Below are positions 30,407 through 41,378 of a stretch of 64,000 bases of DNA, piece by piece. How positions within the stretch are numbered: position 1 is the first letter of the stretch; each line of letters begins with the position of its first letter. The notes under the pieces are model-generated. The model worked only from the letters and a program-made list of their open reading frames with translations. It was not told where the DNA came from and made no database searches. Origin of the DNA: Septoria linicola (Eukaryota > Ascomycota > Dothideomycetes > Mycosphaerellales > Mycosphaerellaceae); contig CP099422.1 of NCBI GenBank assembly GCA_024114885.1, positions 1,798,001 through 1,862,000 of the forward strand. The letters are read 5' to 3'. The position numbers and the translations under genes were made by a program.

Positions 30407-32356
30407 TCACTGTATCATAAACTTCGCAAACCAATTCTCCATCTTGTCCATGTCTTCAAATGTGCCGAGCCAAGCCACAAATTGATCTGGCCTCACCACA
30501 ACGAGTGCTCCCTTTTCCGCGACCTCGTACACCTCATGTGCATTTTTTCCTGTACTGTTCGGCGCAGAGCCCCCGAAGATCGTGAAGTAGTTCCGGCCGT
30601 AGATAGGATGCGTCTGGTAGTAAGCGTCGTGAAAGTCTGCGAGCTCCACATCGCTAGTACTACTGGAGTGGAGCAGCAAGACCTGCAGCCAATGTTGAAG
30701 TCGAGGAGAAGCAGCAGGATATCTCTGCGCAAGTTTCGCGATTCGATCGCCAAAACTGTTGATGTAGCGTAGCTGTTCTGCCTTTGATGCATCACCGCCA
30801 AAGACAAGCAGCCTCCAGGAGCCATCTGACTTCAGCAGTGTCTGTACAGAAGAACTGACTCCATTTGCTTGACTGTAGACCTGCGCATCTGACAGTCGCA
30901 TACCGAGTGGGATCTTGGTGGCTGCAGATTGCTGACATTCTTCTGGCTTAGCGATAAGAGAGCTTGCATCATACAACAAGTGGGTTCCATTCTGCTTCTT
31001 CACCATCTCGTGGACCCTTTCCGCTACGTTGATGTCGAAGTTCTCCCGAGCTGTCAGCATTTTGGTCATCTCTCTGTCGAGCCTCATGAGCTCGTGTGCT
31101 GCGGGAAGTCGTTCTTCCGCATAGGTGTGAAGCACAGATGGGTCGAGTTGGCCCCGCAGAACGCCAGCGAGCTTCCACGATAAATTGTAAGTGTCTTGCT
31201 GGCTGACATTCATGCCTTGACCTGCTTTTGGAGAATGGGCTGAGAGATGTTAGTGTTGTTCTCGGAATAAATATAGCCACTTACTGTGCACCGCATCTCC
31301 AGCCAAGAAGACGCGATCAAGATGCGAGTTCTTCGTGGCAACTCTTTGTCCCACTCGGTACAACGTCCACCAGTCGCAATAGACATAATCCATGGTGTAT
31401 GGCGCAAAGATCTTCCGTGCGACTTCCATGATGTCTCGGCACACGACTTCGCCGTCAGTCCTACTGTGGCTGTTCTCGGCGCTGTAATCGTCCGGAAACT
31501 GTACATAGAGTCGGACCAGATTATGCTCCCGTGGAATTGCAACACAAGATCCGTTGCGTGAGACCACGTTACAAGCCCTTCTGATATCGGGCCAGTCTGT
31601 TATTGGAATTATGTCGATTACTCCCCAAACAGCAGTGGTACTATCGCCTTCCATCGTGACACCGGGTATCTGATGTCTTACCCACGAATGAGCTCCATCA
31701 GCACCAATGACATACTTTGCACGCACGATCTCTTCTCTTCCTTCGACGCCATCGACTCGTGGAACAATCTCTGTTGGGTCAGTACCAAAGCAGTCTATGA
31801 AGCCGCGCTCTGGTTTATGGGTGCCATCTTTCTGCAATGTATGTGCACCAGCCCGAGGCTGAGGAAGTTCTGACTTGAGCCCACGGCGCAGCCGAATCTT
31901 CACAGGGTATTCGGACTGTGTACCAACCTCGAGTGCGACAGGAGTCGTGCCTCGCTCAACTCTGGGTCCTCCCCGTGCTATTGCCGCATCGTTCAGAGCA
32001 GCTTCAATATAGCCTTGATGAATGGCGCCAATGGACAGTCGTGAGTCCCGTTCGCCAGCTATGTCGGATATATGATGACGCGAGATACCTCGATCGTCTT
32101 CTTGAGTCCAGACACCCCAGTCGCCGTACGGAACGCCATACTTGTGCAACCGATCAGATATTCCAAAGCTGTCCCAGATCTCTATTGTTCGTACATGGAA
32201 GCCGTCGGAGCGTCCATTGAGCGTTCTTGTCCCAGAGATGTCAACAATTCTGTGAGGAACATCGTGCTCGGACAAATACATGCTCGCCATGAGCCCCGCG
32301 GGTCCAGCACCTACGATGAGCACATCAGTAGTGCTACTTGTGTCCATTGAGCCCAT
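30407..32356 (-). CDS. FAD-dependent aromatic hydroxylase (phenol 2-monooxygenase-like)
   Basis: Two exons (31285-32356 and 30407-31239) join over a 45-nt intron (31240-31284; donor GTAAGT, branch CTAAC, acceptor CTCAG, phase 1). The junction rebuilds the flavoprotein GD motif GDAVHTHSPKAGQGMN, which proves it. The product is 634 aa. Start Met 32356 (MGSMDTSS) precedes the dinucleotide-binding GAGPAG motif. GADGAHSWVR is the second FAD/NAD(P)H motif. The C-terminal ~200 residues match the thioredoxin-like domain of fungal phenol hydroxylases (LLVFGG, GRNYFTIFGG, VVRPDQFVAW). It would hydroxylate a phenolic ring with NADPH and O2; the exact substrate is unknown. It lies 3.7 kb from the epoxide hydrolase. 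Confidence 0.88.
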
Positions 32357-33348
32357 GTCTAAAGTAAAGTCAGTGATATGTGGCAAAGAGTTTGACAAGA
32401 CTTAGATGATCACGGCACAAGCAAGCTTTGTGAACATAGTGTCTGGTGGGCCTCAGTGATCTGCAGCGCGGAGCTCAAGCATCCTCTCGGATACATGGGT
32501 TGCTCATGGCCAACTCGTGCAGAAGATGCTGATCTTCAACGAGTAAAGCCTAGTAAGCTGACAATTGCCGTTGCTGGCAATCATGAGATGCTTGACTGCC
32601 ATCAAGCTGGGAGGGCCTCTGTGCTACACAACACGAGCATCTCCGTCTTCTCACGAATGCTTCTCAACCATGAAATGGGTCGTGTTCAGTCCACAATTCG
32701 ACGAGGGGTACCAAAACTTTGCCTCGGTTCACAGACATTCTCTGCAATGGGGCAGATAGTGTGATCTGGGAGGTTTTCCGAAGCCACTTAGTTGCAAACC
32801 CTCTTGCAGCTGGATTCTGATCCTTCTGAGGGTTGATATGCATGTCAGCCAGAGGAAGGAGAGCCTCCAGATTGCAATGGGGTCAGGATCAATGCTACGG
32901 AGTACTATAGCAGCAATCACCAGAAAAGCAATTTCTGCCCCGCTCCGACCAGCCCATCGGCCGACATCTTCACCTGCGATACCTTTGTATTCCATTTCAT
33001 CACGAGACATCGATGCTTTGCAGCAATAGCGACAGACCTTGAGTAGGAATAGCACTGCTCAGATACTAAGTCACGGCTCGACTGCTGTCGCTGTCTACGC
33101 AATGAAGCGTGGCTGATCTTTCATCCAATCATGCATCTCAAAAGCGGCTCCACGTCTTGCCTCCGCCTAGTGGCAGCCAAGCATCAGTCCAGATTCATCG
33201 AGAACGTCTTGTCTATGATTTTGGGCACCCGCTGAGTTAATACGTTCTGTTCTGCTGCATACTGCTCGAGGACCGACCAAGATGAAATCCCGCTGAGAAG
33301 CACCCATGAGCCCAGTCTGTCAGATACAGCATACAGCAATCGCCACCA
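32357..33348. other. Divergent intergenic region
   Basis: Shared upstream region of the flavin monooxygenase (minus) and the orphan gene at 33349 (plus). Short frames at 32456-32764 and 32838-33055 are unsupported. No clear elements seen. Confidence 0.4.
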
Positions 33349-35305
33349 ATGGCCAGCTCCGCGGCTCTTGTGTCCTTCAATTCGGAAAAACGCGCCAAAG
33401 CTGTGAGAAGTCTCTGGACGCGTCGAGCTGAACAGAAGCAAGCGGCGTTGCCGTCTCCAGAGCGAGTGATCGAGAGTGACATCGACGACGTCTTCCTGGT
33501 CTTAGGTGAGCTGTCCTTCAAGCGGACTTTTGAACCAACCTGATCAGCGTGCTAGCTCTCATCGGAGAGGCATTACTGCCACTTGGCGTCCTGGACGAGA
33601 GCCAATATCATGGCACCCTCTCAGCAGTACAGACTGCGGTAGCCAGCTGCGGAAACGCTATAATCGGCAATGTGTTTGAGAAGATGACCGATGAGTTGAA
33701 ATATCTTCTGGTGGCAGGACTGACTCTATGTGCACACTTCGCGCCAATGCACGTTTTTCGAGGGTTTGGGTCTTGTGTCTTCAATGACTGGGACTGGGGA
33801 TGCCCAGACGCAGATCATCTCGAGCGAAAGGTCAAGAAGGAGACAAGCGTGTTTTCGAAGAAGCCCGACCCACAGCCCAATAGACCGATTCTGCTCGCAT
33901 TTGACAGACTCATTCAGGTGCTGCAAGTCAAGACTGTAGCATTTTTGTCTAGACGGCCGTCTATATCTGGATTCGCCGAACAGCAACCTCGTTATACGCC
34001 TAGACCAAAGAAGGAGATCAAAGACAACTTGTCACTTTGTGAGGACTGGTTCCATGAGCTTGAGAAGAGAGGCCATCCGGCTCCTACAGGCACAACAGTC
34101 TCTTCGTGGGGTATGCCATATGCGACTTGGACGAGCCAGTTCAGCTGTCAGCTCACTAAGGATCCTGAAGTAGTGATGCTAAACCAAATGGATCCTGGCC
34201 GTTTGGTACATGCTTTCCTGTGTCGAGACGCATTGAATTTGCATGATGGAGAGCTCATGATCTTACCTCCTGCCACTCCAGCAGAAGCACTCGTATGTTG
34301 GTTGACCGGGCTGCCTGGGATGACACACAGAATCGTCACCTGGGACTTGTTCGACACAGTGAAGTTTGAGAAGAAAGCTGGGAAGAAGCTGTCTAGCAAG
34401 ATTGGGAATTACCCCTTACCAGCAAAGTATGTACTTCGAGATCCGAACGTACCTCGAGCAGCAATCACGACACCCCGACTCGCGATCTATACTCCTGTCG
34501 AAGCCACGTCAAGCGCCCCACCACCATATTCGGCATCGCCAGAGCGGCCTACCACTTCGGACACAAAAGCTTCATCGTCTCCAATAACAGCGCGCATTCA
34601 GAGCCTCAAACAGTATCGGAGCTGGGAGAACGCAGTTCGGTGGAGCTTGATCCTCGCGTAATGCTGCATCGGCAAACACCCGTGCGGCATGCTGCAACGA
34701 CACCTGCCCCGAGGCGGGCGCCTCCTTTACCGCCAAACCGAGACCAGGCTCAAAGAGTTGTCACGGCAATCAGGCGTAAGCCCACCCCAACGGACATAAT
34801 GTCCTCCGTAGGGACGTCACCTTCAACGCAGCCGGAAAGAGCCGCCACTGCTCCGCCTTCACAACTGAAGCATGAATTACATTCCTTAGATTCTGCCGCG
34901 CCTCCTCCGCGACCTCCGAAAGTCCCATTGGACGCCTCGGCCACTGATGGGATATCGCACTCTCCAACGCATGTTCGCTCGCCGAGTGAGCCAGTAAACG
35001 GTGACATGAGTGGACACTACTTGCAATTACTCAACGCAGTGGCACAAGGCCACTTGAGCCCACAGCAGCTGCAAGAAATGCTTCAAGCACCGACACAGCA
35101 GTCACAGGCTGCGGTTGCAACGCCATCGTACATTACCGCAGAGCCACAAGAGCTTGACAGTGACCCAGCGCCACCGAAATTTATGGGTGTGTCGATCCCC
35201 CGTGGAGAGATACGACGAGCCTACCTGGCAGCAACAGCCGATCCTGTTCTACATCCGTCGTTGAAATCAGGAAGGCCAAGGACAGATGGCCAATACGAGT
35301 CATGA
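33349..35305 (+). CDS. Unrecognised protein with disordered proline-rich tail; internal junction unresolved
   Basis: Exon 1 (33349-33505) joins over a 50-nt intron (33506-33555; donor GTGAGC, acceptor GCTAG, phase 1). It gives MASSAALVSFNSEKRAK.. then ALIGEALLPLGVLDESQYHG. The N-terminal ~280 residues look like a folded domain (GFGSCVFNDWDWGCPD, WGMPYATWTSQF, DALNLHDGELMILPP). After PLPAK at 34426 two frames are open. One continues to 34661. The other (NHDTPTRDLYSC.. NNSAHSEPQTVSELGERSS) runs into the Pro/Ser-rich end at 35305. A 35-nt GTATGT..GAGCAG segment at 34427-34461 would connect them exactly in frame, but this is shorter than normal fungal introns. Otherwise a frameshift lies near 34570. 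No function is assigned. Confidence 0.5.
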
Positions 35306-35332
35306 GGAGAAGATTCTCTGCTATGATAATGT

Positions 35333-36661
35333 CTACACGCCCTTGAACATGTTGACGCTCTTGCGACTGTAAGCCGTCACGTTCGGGAACTTGCTCCAGT
35401 CAGAATCGAACAAGATGGCGTCCTGGCATGCGCTACCCAGACCAGTGTTATTCAACCATGTTGGCTCCCAGTAGTTGATACCCTGACCAAGTCCGTTCGG
35501 AATTCTATTCATTGTCAGCGCCGGCTCTATAAATGCCGAATAGTAGTAACTCACTGCTTGACTACATCAATGACTTTGCCCACCCATTCAAGCTGGCCGT
35601 CAACAGATGCAGGAATGCTTGGCTCGCTCAATGTTGGAACCCCCTCGCCTTCGCAGATCGCAGGCCAGTCGGTCTCAACGACATGAATTGGCTTGCCGTA
35701 CTTCTTCGCGATCCAATTGACGGTCGTCTTCAGATTCGCCAAGGTGGCGCCCTAGGAGTTGTGTCAGAGGTCATCACAAGATGTCAAGTCATATCGATCA
35801 GCTGTCTTACCTGGCCATAGAAGGGATACAGGGAGAAGCCAAACAGATCCCAGTCAGAAGTCTTCACCTTGCCAGTTGCAGTCAGAGCACTGAACCAGCG
35901 CTGTTGCAGAGTCAAGTTGTAGCCATTGTCAATGTGTATCATGACTTGTGGCTTCGGTACGCCGGCATGAACAGCATCATCTACACCTTTGCGCGCAGCT
36001 TTGTAGAGAGTGGCCAAGCCAGTAAAGTTGGCTACGCGAGCAGAAGTAGGCTCAACGTCCACGCTGACACGGCCGAGAGGCCAGATCATACCATTGCGGA
36101 TTTCGTTTCCCAGGCTGACCAGTGCAAGGTCGACGCCGGCTTTGTGGAACGCCTGCATACTGCTCGATACGTAGTCACGAAGAGTTTTAGAAAGTGGGTC
36201 AAGTGTCTTCGGCCATGCTACTGGTTGAGCTTGTTTCTGCGGATCTGCCCAGTAGTCTGAGAAGTGGTAGTCGAGATAGATCTTATATCCCTTCTTGTGG
36301 AATCGCTTGGCCAGCCCGAGAACATATTCGAGGTTGTAGGTCTCGTAGTCTCATTCGTGTCAGCCTGTCGCATTGGCCCAGTGTAGATGGCATACTCACA
36401 CCCTGGCGGTCCATCGAAAGGTACAACAGGATTGACCCAAAGTCTTAATCGCACCGTGTTCATGCCACCATCTCCGAGAATGTCCTCAGCTGGCCTAGTC
36501 TTGTTGCCTTTGGCAGTGTCTTTGTAAGATGCACCTCCATCTTCGAGAATCTTGAGCGAAGATAGATCATGCCCTTTGTAGAAGAATGGCTTCTTGGAAG
36601 GAGATGCCGATGAAAGTGCGGCAGCCGAGAGGGCCGCGAACAAGTAGGACGAAAGCTTCAT
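35333..36661 (-). CDS. galA: Secreted GH53 endo-beta-1,4-galactanase
   Basis: An arabinogalactan endo-beta-1,4-galactanase that cuts galactan side chains of pectin outside the cell. Four exons (36400-36661, 35811-36349, 35555-35751, 35333-35504) with introns of 50, 59 and 50 nt (GTGAGT or GTAAG donors; AG acceptors) give 389 aa. There is a signal peptide (LSSYLFAALSAAALSSA). FFYKGHDLSSLK opens the TIM barrel, and MNTVRLRLWVNPVVP, KIYLDYHFSDYWADP and LVSLGNEIRNG (acid/base near Glu170) follow. HVVETDWP carries the nucleophile near Glu293, and NYWEPTWLNNTGLG the last strand. Start at 36661 rather than 36673 because the signal peptide follows directly. A TATAAG element lies 58 nt upstream. Confidence 0.93.
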
Positions 36662-37308
36662 CCTCGCAATCAAAGATATGAATCTATGCCATCAATCATG
36701 GCGATGTGCATTGGACTTCTTATACTATAGTCTACCTCGTCAGTAATTACAGCGACCTTTTCGTTCAGGCATGGAATAGCAAGCGAGGACACCAATTCCA
36801 CCAATCATACAAGGGTGTGTGGGGTCGCTAGACTATTCCGCTGCGAAGCAAGCGGGACATGTAGAAAGAGGAGGGGAAGCCGATGTTCACTTGCTTCACC
36901 TCCACATCCCGAACTTGTGGCGGACGAATTGCGACTGCTAGCGTCTTGCATTGGAATTGATGACTCTATGGCAAAGGGTGTCATGGCTTGGCCATGGTCT
37001 CGAGATGACTAGTCGTACATTGTTAGCCTGGTCGCGTATAAGGTTCAGCCGAGCAGACTCACCACACAGTCAATGCTTCTGCGCGTAAAGCCGCTTGCCA
37101 CGCAGCTGTCTATAATAGAAGCCTGTTCTGGCGATCGAAGCGTACATTCCCCACGAACAACGGTAGGACGCGTGAGTTTCCCGTGTAAACGCTCTACCTC
37201 GAGCCAAAGCTTGCACTGGCACTGGCGCTGGCGCGGAGCCCAGATGCTGGCTGTGCGCTATTTCGTATGAATCAGCTATCAATCATCGTCCCAGCTTGTC
37301 AAGCGGAC
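36662..37308. other. Intergenic region, galactanase promoter
   Basis: Between two minus-strand genes. It holds the galactanase promoter with the TATA-like element at 36719-36724 and the 3' flank of the PP2C gene. Nothing else supported. Confidence 0.45.
36719..36724 (-). promoter_or_regulatory. TATA-like element of the galactanase gene
   Basis: TATAAG on the minus strand, 58 nt upstream of the ATG at 36661. Confidence 0.4.
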
Positions 37309-38994
37309 TCACTTCTTCTTGAGGATGGGCTCCGTATCTTGACCAAAGAAAATCACATGGACAGTAATGTCATCGCGCACATATCTTGCGAGTGGTGTCT
37401 GAACGCTCATCACTCCTGTAAAGAGGTCTCGTCTCTTGCCCCCAAGTGCGTTTTTAACAAGATGGATGCCGCAGTTCTCGTCCTCGTTGACGAAATGCTT
37501 CGGAGACACTTTCCACTTCGTACAACCTTCCACCTCGTCGAAGTACACGTCCTCGTCATTCGCAAGGTCCGCAGCACTGGTAAAAGTAGGAGCACGACCG
37601 GGTGGTGGTTGCTTCTTCAAGAGGTCCTTCCACGAGCTGACTTCTTCCTCCGGCTGTTCCTCGAGAAATGCTGCTGGCTTGTTCTTCTCGAGCCACATCT
37701 GCACACATGTGACAGCATCTTCGGATGACATTTGATCCCATAACCCATCGCTCGCCATGATCAGGAAGTCTGGATGCTCACCATCAGTGCGTACCTTTGT
37801 TTCCATGATCTCAGGCTCCGCGGTGAGGTATGGTGGCGTTTTGATCATGCTGTCTGGTCGTGGTGAAGGTCCCCAGAATTTGTCGTGTGCAAGTTTCGTC
37901 AAACTGTTCGGCCATTTCCACCTCGCATCTCCGAAGGCACGAGAAATTGCGATGCCGTGCACGCGTCCAGAGTTGGGGTCGACGATTTTGTCCTCACCAG
38001 GATGGTCCCGATTCAGTCGAGCGACCTCGTCTTGGTTGAATCCGGTCTGGTCGATAGAAAGTGGTTGCACAACGTACTTCGTGCCATCCCATCTTCCGAA
38101 CACAGCTCGCGAGTCGCCGACATTGGCCACGCGTAGTACCGATCGTGCCGGATCATAGAGGGCAAGGAGCGCGCAGCTGCCAGAAAACGCTGCTGCACCG
38201 ACGGCGACCACTTGCGCCAATGGACCTCCAGATTGGATCAACTTTCCAGCTTCTCCGATGATCTCCTGATCAAGCTCCAGAAATGCTCTTTTGAGGGTGT
38301 TGATGGTTGTAGGATCATTTGGTACATATGGCTTGTCCATACATTTGGCGTCCCATAGACGTTCGCCCACGATGGACGGGATGAGCTGTTTTAGCACTTG
38401 GGCAGTCCGAGGTCCTGCGTGGCCATCAAAAATAGCCCACTCGCACCAATCTTTTTTTGTGTCGTTGAACAAAGTAAATGCACCTGCCGACCATGTATCT
38501 TCACATGGCATGTTGGCAGGCGACTGGCACGTGTGCGCCACCGCCTAAGGATTATCAGTACATTTTCGCACATGCAGTAGCCAACTTTCGCCATTACATA
38601 CCTTGGATGTTACAGAGTACCCAGACCTAGCTCTCAGTAGCTCATCAGCTTCTTCTAGCGTGATCGGTGGGGTCTCGCGAGCAATTGCGTCCAGAGCAGC
38701 AATGGCCACGACGTCTTCCATTACTTCAGATGCGCCGCCCATCATATCTGCAAGATCATCGAGCGGTCCCATTGCAAGACGCGCCCATGCATAAGTGCCT
38801 GCAGCGAAACATCCCACGCTCCACACTGCCAGCCCGAGCCTTCGCGGCCATTTTCTTGGGGGTTGAACAGGTTGCTGGAAATACGTCGTATGAGGTCCCT
38901 GTTGAGCATTGTTGTTGTATCTCCGTGAGAAGCGCGTTGTTCGATGCGCGCGCAGAGTCTGCCGTTGGCCGACTCTCAATGTGTGCGACAACAT
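37309..38994 (-). CDS. Mitochondrial PP2C-type protein phosphatase
   Basis: Exon 1 (38602-38994) and exon 2 (37309-38544) join over a 57-nt intron (38545-38601; donor GTATGT, branch ACTGATAA, acceptor TTAG, phase 0), giving 542 aa. The N-terminus is Arg-rich without acids (MLSHTLRVGQRQTLRAHR), as in mitochondrial presequences, followed by a hydrophobic segment (GLAVWSVGCFAAGTYAW). Metal-binding PP2C motifs are intact: FDGHAGP, SGSCALLAL, NVGDSRAV, AISRAFGD and MASDGLWDQM. Fungal proteins of this design (yeast Ptc5-like) dephosphorylate the pyruvate dehydrogenase E1-alpha subunit; that role is inferred from family. The C-terminus carries an insert before DDITVHVIFFG. Confidence 0.88.
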
Positions 38995-39382
38995 TTTGGC
39001 TGATGCACAAGGGCAGGTGCAGACACGGAGGGAGACGCGTAGGTGGAACACCAGATATAAGGTTCGGACCGCTCCGAGACTCCGGCGCTAAAAGTGAATT
39101 GGTCGTGCACTCTGTCAGCAGTTCATAGATTGAGAACATGACTTGGCCATGGGAGAACTTGCTCAAGTGGAGAGACGAGAAGATGAGGTGAGTATCTGTG
39201 AAAGTCTATCCACAACATTTTGATTTATCTACGACCGCCCCGGCTTGATTCTGGACACGGACCGGCGCTCTCCATGTGTTCTGTCGCATTTACCGACACC
39301 ATCAACTACTCTTGTCTATGGCTTGTACTGTGGTTGCTTGGGAGTGAGAAAACTTGACTGCACTCTAGAAGCAGAAATAGAT
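38995..39382. other. Intergenic region
   Basis: Promoter side of the PP2C gene. On the plus strand, an ATG at 39138 starts 16 codons and a partial one (MTWPWENLLKWRDEKM) ending in a perfect GTGAGT donor at 39188. No credible downstream exon was found, so no gene is called. Confidence 0.35.
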
Positions 39383-40417
39383 TCAACCTCCATCATGGTC
39401 CAGCTTCGTGGTATTCTGGTCCATGACCTGCTGCGCAAAGCTCGCCGTGTCCTGGCGTTTGAGATTCGGTCTCCCAGCTTCGTCTTGCTTCACATCTAGT
39501 GGCGCCTCTGGCCCTGGCTTGTCGGCAAATAGATCCATGATGGCGCCCTTGCCTGTAGCACGTTGATAGATGGCAAATGTAGTGCCAAACTCGTGGTGCG
39601 AGCCAACTTGCACGGCCTTGAGTAGTTCGACGGCAAAATTCTGACAGTTATTGCTAATCAGATTGTAGGCAGGACGTTTCTCTCGCCTAGCCATATCAGT
39701 CAACACGGTAACACTCTCTCGGAACCACTCCACTCACATGTTGTGAATAGTCATACGGCTTGCCTCGCCGAGCGCCTGATCATTGAAGCGCGTTTTACCG
39801 ACTTCGTATAACGTCCAGTCCTCACGCTTGAGCTTTTCGTTGATGTAAATGACGTCGAGATTCTCATCCTGCAACAATCGTCAAGATCTCGTCGCCTTCA
39901 TTTATTGCTCGTAGTCCGTACCATCCAAAGCTGATGTACATAGTCACCGACAATGACCGCCCAGTGCTGCGTGGGATCGGGATACTTGCCGATCTTCTGC
40001 GAGATCTTGTTCCCTATCATGGTTTTTTCCGCAAACCACTTTCCTGTTGCGCCAGCTACAGGATGCTGTCACTGGTCAGCCGGCGCAATAGCCATTTTTG
40101 CTCCTCTTCACGCAAATGATGCTTACCCAGCCGAGCTCCACAACCCTTGGCTCGCCAACAACAAGCGCCTCACCCTCTGGAATGACATTCGGTCGGCTAC
40201 CAAGGCCTGCAGCCTTCTGCAACTCTCTCTTCGCATCACTTGCTTCTTTGGCAGTCCAAGATTGTGCTTGCTTCATGTAAGGTTTCAGGAGGGTCATGGT
40301 CTTGTCGGTCATGGAGCTCTTGGCGGGCTTTTCTTGCCCGTTGTCTCCATTTTCCAGAGGCGTGTCCCTCGTGGACTCTACACTAGCCTTATCCTTTTTC
40401 CGCTTGAAGAGATTCAT
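39383..40417 (-). CDS. Papain-like-fold protein (His/Cys, LRAT/PPPDE-like)
   Basis: Four exons (40127-40417, 39922-40065, 39738-39868, 39383-39686) join over introns of 61, 53 and 51 nt with GTAAG, GTACG and GTGAGT donors, giving 289 aa. The third intron (39687-39737) removes an in-frame TGA. The first ~95 residues are polar with a Lys-rich start (MNLFKRKKDK). The rest has QHWAVIVGDYVHQLW (His131) and YNLISNNCQNFAVELL (Cys203). The order His, then strand region, then NC at a helix start is that of the circularly permuted papain-like superfamily (LRAT, PPPDE/DeSI, NlpC/P60-related). A thiol hydrolase or acyltransferase is likely, but the substrate is unknown. The C-terminal ~70 residues are low complexity. 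Confidence 0.72.
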
Positions 40418-41378
40418 GGTTTAGTTTTCTCAGCTCTCGGACGAGTAGTCGTTGGCTCGAAAAGTCAATAAGAGTCTAGAGTACCCCGCCGAGCGCGGAT
40501 CAGGCATCCATGCATATGTATAGCATATCAACGTGTACTTGAGTGGTGCATGGCAATAGCGACAGCTGGAGTCGTATATCCCGTGATAGCTCTTGTCACA
40601 GCTATTTGCGCATTAAGGATGCAGGCAAGGGCAGATGGTGACGAGGCCGCGTGGCCACTGTGGCACTCGCTTCTTGAAGTCTCGCTTCTTTGCACAGTGC
40701 TTTGGAGACAGTCAGTCGCGCTTCCAGAGTGCCAAAGAACACCGAGGGGCCGTTGACATGAGCAGAGAGAGATGCTATAGCGTTCAATGTAGCGTTCAAG
40801 GTCAATGGCGAGCCTCTAAGTTAGGCCAGGTCAGGAGTTTCGGCATCACCCGGTGCCAAGAGCAGGAACGAGGGTGAGCGCTCTTCTTCCTCCACGACTG
40901 TTTCCATTTTCATACAACGGCGATATCTCCAACGTGTCAGAAATGATTTATTAGCCTCCAAGTCTATCTCAAAATGGGAGCACAAGCCCGCTGGAGTCAA
41001 GCTAGATCAAGATCGAACTCTCCGGGTACTGGCAGAGCGACCTCCGGCTTCTGCTGATGAAACGGCAACAAAGCCAGCCTGAGCCGAGATGGTAATTCAT
41101 CGAGCTTTGTACAGCTTCGAGATTGTTCCTCAGGAGACGCTTGCCAGTGCAATGCGCTCCTTCCCTTCTGACATGTAGCTTGATGGCAGTAGCAACGATT
41201 AGAGTGGCATTGTTAGTGACAAAGAATGTCCGTCTTCTTTCTTCGACTCCCTTTGAGCCTCTGCTGTCAAAGAGAATCTTACTGCTAATTGTGTCCAGCA
41301 ATGCACCTACAAATCAATGTGGCCACCTTATGTGGAAAGCCAGACCTTAAACTCCCTACCACAACAGAAGCTATCACA
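40418..41378. other. Divergent intergenic region
   Basis: Lies between the papain-fold gene (minus) and the HExxH gene (plus). An in-frame upstream ATG at 41301 could extend the latter by 26 residues. No other element or gene is supported. Confidence 0.4.

Noticed and set aside
39138..39187. Short plus-strand exon MTWPWENLLKWRDEKM ending in GTGAGT
   Set aside because: No convincing second exon; the only acceptor in range gives a product of about 35 aa.
39687..39737. In-frame TGA in the papain-fold gene as a nonsense mutation
   Set aside because: A 51-nt intron with GTGAGT donor, TTGACTGAT branch and CTAG acceptor removes it and keeps the frame.
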